Shown piece by piece: positions 56,099 through 64,000 of a stretch of DNA of 64,000 nt (the first letter of the stretch is position 1; each line of letters begins with the position of its first letter). A program made the translations under genes and the position numbers. Below the pieces are notes generated by a model that was not told the origin of the DNA, made no database searches, and was given only the letters and a program-made list of their open reading frames with translations. The stretch lies in NCBI GenBank assembly GCA_016785225.1, contig JAFBJZ010000375.1:1911001-1975000 (forward strand), written 5' to 3'. This DNA is from Psettodes erumei. Lineage: Eukaryota > Chordata > Actinopteri > Pleuronectiformes > Psettodidae.

Positions 56099-59000
56099 TG
56101 TTAAGTAGTTTTTCCAACAGCTGACTCATCTAAACAGCAGGTTTGCATGCAACCTCCCTCAGAGAATTTAGCATCTTTTCTGTAGATGACGACCACGTGT
56201 GAAAAGGTAGATTTCAGCTTTAACCTGAGTATCTTTACAGTGACTTTTAACCTTTTATTAAAGCCCCGTGCACATGGGTGATCTTGCTCGTTTTGTCTGA
56301 CTCGTCCTCAGGTCTCAGGTTTGTGGGTGTACAAGCGTAGCTCTGTTCTCCTTCAACCTGAGCAGACGTCCAGTCAGTGGTTTTGATCTTGTGGTTTGAT
56401 TTTACTGGTCGTCGTATTCATCCTGGTTTTAGTTGCTGCTACTCAAAATGTTGTACGAAAACAGTATTCTTCAAAACGTATAATAAAGCTCCACAGATTA
56501 AATTTCTCACAGCTCCACCTTTTTACCATTTAGCTGTTTTTAAAAAGCAATGAGTAATATGTTTTACAAGGGTTACTCAATTCTGCTGAGTACTCTGTAC
56601 ACTGTACTTCATGCACCTCCATGTAGTCGCTGTCATTCTTAAGTCTGTGGTTTAGATAAGACAGCCCACAAGATCACACAAACTGATAGTACAGTATGCT
56701 TGTCGCACTGGAAGCGGCTTGTTGAACGATTGTAGCAAAGCAGGATAAAGTATTGGAGACCTGTTTCTAGCTATATGTCAAGTGTTAAGTCCAATGGTCA
56801 CCGGTGTTTTAGGCCTGGTGCAGTGTGCCAGCTGTTGAGAGAAATATGTGGGTCTTTTGGGCTTGGCAAATGTTTTACTTTCTTCACGAGCCATTCGTTT
56901 ATACTTCCTGTCCTCGGGCACGTAGCACGGAGTCACTTTGTGTGTGAGCTCCTGTGCTGAATGTAGCTGCCCACAGTTTTACTGGAGGCAGCGTTGCTTT
57001 TTTTTTTCTTCTTTTGGTCTGTCTATTAAAGCATATAGTGGAAGCTGCAAGGAGCTGCAGACTGAGGTGTTAATTCTCAGCTGGCTGTCCGCGGCAGACG
57101 GTACCGGCTGATGTGTCGCTCTGATGTCAGTCGACAGAGAACAGACGGCCTGCAGACAGTATTGGTGCAGGCGTGATGCATGATAACGTGCACTTAAATA
57201 TGATAAAATAGATGAGTCAGTTACAAAGGATTTCCATTTTGCAATGTAGGTGTTAGGCGTCCAGTTTAGAGGGCATGGTAAAACTCATTAGACACAAATA
57301 GGAGTGCAAAGGTTGATGTGTCAGGGCCCTGGGACAGTAAAGGTATTCTTAACGGACCGTCCACCATCATTTGCCCAGCCGAGCTGTTTACTCATGCTAT
57401 ATTACGTTATTAAACAAAGTCCAATATGTGGTCTGTGTGTTTAACAGTCTGTTCTGACATTGGAATTTCTACAAAAAGCCAACAGAGCCTGACAATATCT
57501 GGCCCCTGTTGTGTCATCTGAGCCATTTATGTGCTAAAATCCAGTGTGCGCCTTGGTGTCGAGCAACAGTGTCACTTTAATTGAGGCTCTTTGGCAGTGC
57601 ACTACAGTACAGTACAGTGCAATCCTGCCCTCCACAAAGTGGAGCACTGAATCTTTTAGGGCTCTGCAAACCATTGACCAATGGAAAGCCTGTGAGGAAG
57701 AGCTGGGCTGAGCCCGGCCCGCGGCTCTTCTGTCGAGTGACACAGGAGATGAGCGCGTTTGTGCTGTGGAACATAAGTTTGACTTAATGTGGAGGCAAGG
57801 TCTCGGGGCCGGTGGGTGGCTTTGAGAACAGCAGTGGAAACCACACCTACGTATCTGTCCACGTGGTTGTGTTCATGTCCCTCAAAATGTTGGAAACTTC
57901 ACATTAAGACACTATCAGCTTCTTTTTAATGTACTTCATACTGCAAAGACAACAAGTCTGTAACTAAGGGGGCGACCGCAAGTTGAACTAAAAATTCATC
58001 CATCCATGTCCCAGTACCTCAAAATGGATCTGTTCTCTTACATGACTCTGTGATTAACAAAAGCCTGGTGATTATGATTATTTTCAGTGGATGTAATTCA
58101 TAGAAATTCAGTTTCATGCCTGTAATCATTTAGTTAGGACAGGCTCCGCATTTTCAACTGTTAAACGCCTTAATTTGGGAAGTGCCTCTTGATATTTTCA
58201 ATTCTTTTTTTTGCCACTGAGCACATATATTGCACCTAAACTGCCAACCCCAATACAATTTCTGAGGTTGATACTGGGCTCTAGCTATAGCTTGAAAGTC
58301 CTCTTATGTTTCTGGTCTTTGAATATTTCATGTTATGTGCCTGTGTTTAGTTTCTTTTGCAAGTAGGGAAACTGCAGTAAAAGTAGACACCTTGTTTTGT
58401 TCTAAATTTGAGGCTCTCTCTATTTCTGTTTGTGTCAAAGAGAAAAATGAGGTTCTCTTCACTATTATTTCAAGGAGTTACACTCTCTTTGTGTTTCCCT
58501 CAACATGCACGGTATCTGTTTTTATGGTGCGTTGTTGCCCACTTTATCATCTGTCGTGCTGATGTCAACAGAGATAGGCTGTCATAAGTGAAATTGATTC
58601 TTCTAAATTGTATCTTCACTGTATTTATTGTTTCCAGTTGTCTGTTCACTTTGATGCTCACAGCTGCAGGGAAAGATCATGCAAAGTAGCTCTAGTATGT
58701 GCTCTAGTATTTTTTAATTTTATCAGGATTTTCAATCGTGAAATTGATTTTAGTGGCTTTATTTTTGGTTTTAGCCCTTTTCCTGCTAGTTTTTGGATTT
58801 TTACTGAACCGACCTTTTAATTCTTTATCGGTGCCGCTGGCAGATTTCTAGCATACTCCTCCAAATAGAGGCAGTACAGAGTATAAACTTTGAGTGATTT
58901 TTTTTAAAAAATGTGGTAAATCGTCACAGCGTCATTGAAATCAGGACCCAGAGGATCAAGATGGCAGCTCGTCGTAATCCCTAGCCCTGCCTCTGCGAGC

Positions 59001-61117
59001 ATGATGCAGACAGGAATGCAGCAAACTCATAAAACTCTCCCTTCAGACGCGCATAAGCTTAACACAAGTGCCAGGGGGGCGAGGGCGATCCTCGTCCTCT
59101 CTCCCCAGGCATGCTTTGCCCTCTCTGGTGGCAACAAAGAGCCCTCTAATCTGACACATGAATGAAACCCTATCTGCTTCTCTCTTATCTGTCGCATCAG
59201 CCCAATTCCACAGTCACACCTTTTTTCCTTCTTTCTCCCTGAAGCTAAAAGCTGTTTGAACCACTGTTGTCTATATAAGCATGACTTGAATGTTTACGGT
59301 CTCAAGTAAATGATTAGTTCCATTTTCACCTTCAACGTACGTTTGTGTCAGGAAGCGACCATTTTTTTCCTAAAAAAAAAAAATAATTCTGCGACCATTT
59401 TGGCTGCAACGTTGTTGACAGTTGTAGCACTGAAATCAACATGGTGAGCATGGTTTGACTGTCCAGCCTGCTCTTTAGCTTGTTACCTGGGATGGACCGT
59501 TTCTGCTCACCTGCATTGTGTGGCATTTTTTTCGTGGCCCCCCCCCCCGAGCAGATCAGATAAAGCCGCCATCGTGCCTCGTCGCCCGCTGTGTGCTGAC
59601 AAACAGGCAAGACGGCCTTGGGAGGAAATAGAACACAAATTTACAGTTAATGGACGAGAAAGCTCAGGACAAAGTGTTTTTGGGGGGGTTTGTGAGAAGC
59701 TGAAATATATCTGAAATGGTAGTTTTTTTTCCCAATTCAACCAAAATTTTGATGTGACTTCTTGTTGTTGTTGTTGTGAACAGCCCATAACACAGAAGAT
59801 TTGTTTTCGCATCTTCGTTTGGACACCGTGCTTGTGAAAACATTATGTATTATTACTTTTTTGTGTCACCCAGTAATAAAAAATCAATTACCTTCATTGT
59901 TTGTTCAAGTTTCATCCCAGTGAGCGCGATTGTAATTATAAATCTGCTTGAATTTTGTGCGCTTATTTGTAGACTAATTGGTTTGTGCATACAGTTAACA
60001 GAATAAATTTTCCACCAGACGTGATGCTTTTAAAAGTCCTCCAAGAAGTGTTGGTGTCGAACACACAATAAAGTTGTTGCAGTGAATCCCAATTAATCTC
60101 AGGGGGCAAATATTTTAAGGGAAAAACTCCAACTTGCCCTCTTTGTTCAAACCGATCGACATGGTGAAAGAGCCGAGGGTTTAGTGAAAGATTAACTGGT
60201 TACACATTGCTGCAGTGCAGTTTTAGGAAACAGGGCCACAGTGTAGTCTACTCCCTGGCCTACATCTCTCCTCGTATTGTTTCTTCTGTCAACAGTGCCG
60301 GCTCACGAAGGCAGTTGAACAGAATGCTACCGGTTCTGTTGGAGGAAGCTGGGAGCACGTTGGTGGAGACTCTCAAAGACCAACATCCTGATAATTAAAT
60401 CCTGCCCCCAAGTCAGCCACAGGGGCAATGAGAGCCTGCACTTTCCTGCTGTTTTTTTTTGTATGTCGACTGTAAATGTAGCATTCAGAGAATAGCTGGG
60501 CTCAGATTACCCAGATTAACAGAAAGAAAAATATATATTTTTAAATTTTAATTAAAGGAAAATCTCTCAGGGATTTATAATCTGGACACCTAGGTGAAAT
60601 AGAGCTAAGGCTAACCTGTTTGCACAATTTAATATAAAAAGAGGTAAATTTAAAATTGAAGGTAAAGACAGAATGAGATATTCTATGAATTGTGTAGGAT
60701 GATTTGAGATGGATTCAGAGTTCCTTTTTAATCTTAAAGTGACATTGAACTTTTGAGGGTCCTTTTTAGAAGTGGACACCATCAGCACAAAACAGACCTG
60801 CACTGAGCAGGTTTCACATGTTGGCAGAACAAAAAGTCAGTGGAGGGGTAAAGGAATTTATTCTGCATCTGATTTTAGTAATGTTTAGTGAGTAGAACCT
60901 TGTCTTCAGTCTTCTTTTTCACAATCATTAACGGTTTTGCATTTCCCTTTTACCTTTTCATTTCTATACCTCCATGTACAGAAAAACTTCCCACTAGTGA
61001 CATTTACCCTACAAAAAGACACTGAGGGTTCTTCTCTGCAGCAAACCCATTTTGACTTTCTGTTTTGACGTAATCTTGCTTAGTGCAACTTTGGCTTTAT
61101 GCACTTCAACATGTTAT

Positions 61118-61124
<7 letters not shown>

Positions 61125-61157
<33 letters not shown>
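61125..61157. repeat. (CA)n microsatellite in lrba intron 1
   Basis: About 16 CA units, followed by a short A run. Confidence 0.95.
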
Positions 61158-61165
<8 letters not shown>

Positions 61166-62732
61166 CACCTCAGTGGGCTTTTGTGTGGTCCCTCCCCTCA
61201 CCCAACCATCTATTTTCTAGGTCCTTATTGAAGTCAGGGTAGTGGTGGCAACAGGAAAATCAGAGGCCTGTGGATTTACTGTTCCCTCGCAGCTTTTCAT
61301 CAGCTCTGTAGCAGGCCTGTGAGGAGTAGTTGCTCCCTGAGCTTATCCAGGGTCTGGCCCAGTAAGTCCTGCCCAGCCCAGCTCCAAAGTGAGTGCATCT
61401 TTACCCGCTGCCATAACTACAGTCTGTTTTCACCGAGCACCAGTGATAGACACACCTGGGGTAACAACACCACAAAATGCTGGAATTAGATAATAAGTAA
61501 ACCTTAAGACTTATGTCAAAATAATGCAGTTTTCATCTGATACCATTTTTCTTTTTTCTTCAGATATAAACTGTAATTCTCCCTGCCGAGATCTTTTTTT
61601 TTTGATGGACTCTTGCTTTGCATTTGCATTCATCTCTCTGACGATAAACCTGTCTGGCATGGTTTTGCTGATTTATAACTTTTCTGCTGAAGCTCTTACG
61701 TTTGAAGGGAGAACTTTCTGTGTTAAAACATAGACTGTAAAATTTTTTTCCCCATTGGATGTCTGTTTTGTTGCTTAGTTGTTACTCCCTCCAGAAAAAG
61801 ACCAAACCCAAGGTAGTTCCTTACTGGAGTCACAGCGATTCGCTTATGTAAATTCACCTTTGACCTCGCCCATGAAGGTAATTGTCAGTGATAAAATGAA
61901 TGTGCATTCATTGGATGTAAGATGCACCGCGTGAATCAACTGAAGATGCAGACACACTGCTTACACACATCAGGCAAACACTGTTGAACAGTGAACAGTG
62001 TAGCAGAGCTTTCGGCTAAACAGGAAGCAGTATTAACCTCCTGGCCTGCTAGCGTCTCGTCACAGTGGGGGGGTGTAATGATATGCTAATACTGCTTGCC
62101 TGCTAACCAGGTTTCAGTGTTAGATGTGGAAGAAGGTGTGAATATTAAAGCATAATAAGAACTCCTGCTCCTTTGAGAAGGAAATATTACACTGAAGCCT
62201 GAAGCCGTTGCTCCACCTTCAGTTTACTGTGGTGGAGATTTCTAAAGGAAGAAAACAAAGTGCCCAATTCCCAACACGTTTTCCCCCCATTGTATTTTGT
62301 GGCACTATGTTCAGATTTAAAAAAAAAATGTTTTTAGGCAGATTCATTAGTGTGTTTGTATTTCCAAGAAACGACTGTAAACATTACGTGAAGAATGTCT
62401 TTTTACAGCTTTTTAGTGATTTCCTTTGAGAATCTTCAAACATCAGGTTTGCATGATGCAGTATGGGTCAACTTTGCACCTTTCATTTCAGAGGAAACCA
62501 CATAAATATTGCTGTAATCACCATGTTTTTCAGTACAAGAAATTGATGCTGTACTTTCCTCCAGTCCAGAGCTTATGCCAGGCCTTTGTTGACTTCTCTA
62601 CCCTTTGCTCACATAAATCAAATTGTTATGTGTTAAGCCACTCTGAACAATAGGCATTTAACATGATATGTGAGTGCCAGTTGAGGCACATGCACTGAGA
62701 TCAGTCTGCCTCAGAGGTGGTGACAGGCGTGG

Positions 62733-63099
62733 CTGGAGGCATAATGTTTTCGGGTCCTCCGTCTGTCCATCTGTCCGCGCCGTTAACGCGATTTCTCAAG
62801 AAGACCGTGAGGAAATCTCTTCTCATTTGGCACAAACGTTCACCTGGACTCCACGATGAAGTGATTAGATTTTGATGGTAGGAGGTCAAGGTCACTGTGA
62901 CCTTTTATAAAACAGATTTTTTTTTTGGTCATACCTTAAGCATGCTAACATCAGCAGAATCAGAATTGTGATTAAATAATTGTGATTAAAATACCTTGTT
63001 ATGAATTCATTGAAATCACTGCATATATCAGTCTGATAGATGTGTATTGGAACTTGACTGGTTGGGAGAGATGTACGACTGCAAGGCGGTACTTCTAGT
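62733..63099 (+). repeat. dispersed teleost-type repeat, copy 2 (family D)
   Basis: A longer copy of the element at 55858. It starts GGAGGCATAATGTTTTCGGG and includes CATTTGGCACAAACGTTCAC and GTCAAGGTCACTGTGACC. Same orientation as copy 1 and as lrba. It shows no transposase, and terminal repeats are not evident. Confidence 0.65.
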
Positions 63100-64000
63100 T
63101 TTTGCCAAAATTTTGCTATGATTCCCAACTTGGTGCTCACTTTAGTCCATTATCCACAGAGCAGATGTATTAATGGTTGGTCCATGATGCTCTTCACACT
63201 GCGCTGTGCTCTCAATTTTATGACTTCATGGATAGGTAGGGATAGTGGTGATGAAATCGTACCATGTTTCACCTCAAACAAATCAACCCTTGTGCAAAAT
63301 GACTGTTGCTTAACGCTGACACAATGCTGACCATTTAGGAGACCCCCGCTTGCAAGCAAATGCTCTAGTTGCAGTGTAGCCTGTGGCATATTCCTCTGTA
63401 TTAGTCATGGGATAGACTGCATGAGTCTGCTCTTCTCAAGGGATCATCTGCTTTCCACCATCCTTTAATTGTTTGGTAATTTAGTTTGTCAAAAATATTA
63501 CTCTGCGTATTACTCAGCTATGCTTGGGCAATAAAACTGTCATGTTAGAATTGGGCTCTGATGAGGTGAGACTCCCATGGGTAGAGAAACTAAAACCTTT
63601 TCACTGCATGCATGTATGCTGGCTTTATGTGCAAACCTGCAGTGCGTGCATGTATTGAAGAACAGATGGCATCTGCATAAATTGGAAATGTAGAAGTGTG
63701 ACTGTGCTCACTTGTATTAGTCTGAGCCTATTAAATGATGGTTTGGATTAGGTGTTGACCGATAAGGGGGCCATGGGACAAATCTGGCCTTCCAACAAGA
63801 TTGTATACTTTTTATATATATAAACTTTTCCCCTCTTTGTCTCATTAGATGTAGACCTGCTAGCTTTGACTGCACAGTAGCTTAGTTTAACTGAAGACCC
63901 AATTAACTGATCTGATCCCTGTCACTTGCATATCCTTAAGTCTTTGTATACTGTCGGTGTAAACTGAGCCGCTCCACAGGCCAGTATTTGCACTAAAGCC

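Larger units (their letters stand above)
53303..64000 (+). other. lrba intron 1 (at least 10.7 kb, continues beyond the window)
   Basis: No second lrba exon could be found up to 64000. The intron carries two copies of one dispersed repeat (55858-56098 and 62733-63099), a (CA)n array at 61125-61157, A/T homopolymers and many unconvincing small ORFs. No nested gene was recognised; human MAB21L2 lies in a much later LRBA intron. Confidence 0.65.

Noticed and set aside
1..64000. Search for CRISPR arrays, phage or bacterial operons, viral or retroelement polymerase ORFs
   Set aside because: None seen. Gene structure is vertebrate, no long uninterrupted ORF resembles reverse transcriptase, transposase or capsid, and no spaced direct-repeat array exists.
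1..64000. tRNA and rRNA genes
   Set aside because: No cloverleaf with A and B boxes or rRNA segment was recognised by eye. tRNAscan-SE would be needed to exclude a tRNA fully.

Overview
This is vertebrate nuclear DNA, most likely from a percomorph teleost fish. The evidence is intron-split genes with GT-AG junctions, compact introns, many (CA)n/(GT)n microsatellites, and dispersed repeats of a kind I associate with fish genomes. Five protein-coding genes were read exon by exon with consistent splice phases. In order they are gatb (+, 3' part only), fhip1a/fam160a1 (-, complete), sh3d19 (+, complete), rps3a (-, complete) and lrba (+, first coding exon only). From memory, human 4q31.3 has the same order and relative orientation, so this is an old syntenic block and not an accessory region.

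Layout. 1-5.15 kb: the last seven coding exons of gatb, the mitochondrial Glu-tRNA(Gln) amidotransferase subunit B. 5.15-7.2 kb: intergenic, nothing recognised. About 7.2-31.0 kb: fhip1a on the minus strand, with a long probable 3' UTR, eleven coding exons encoding about 996 aa, and at least two non-coding 5' exons carrying an upstream ORF that overlaps the start codon. 31.0-32.9 kb: a divergent promoter interval. 32.9-46.1 kb: sh3d19, 21 coding exons encoding about 1068 aa, with a proline-rich N-terminal half and five SH3 domains. 46.2-49.2 kb: rps3a, six exons, convergent with sh3d19 and nearly touching it, with two related box C/D snoRNAs in introns 2 and 5. 49.2-52.3 kb: intergenic, with palindromes near the rps3a promoter and one dispersed repeat. 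52.3-64 kb: lrba promoter, 5' UTR, coding exon 1 and the start of a very long intron 1 with two copies of one repeat family.

The genes are functionally unrelated: mitochondrial translation, dynein/Hook cargo adaptor, SH3 scaffold, 40S ribosomal protein, BEACH-domain trafficking protein. I found no new multi-gene system, virus, CRISPR array or mobile-element protein gene. The most informative non-coding signals are the paired intronic snoRNAs and the fhip1a uORF whose stop overlaps the main ATG. Exon boundaries were inferred by eye from splice consensus, reading phase and remembered family sequences. No alignment or RNA data were available.
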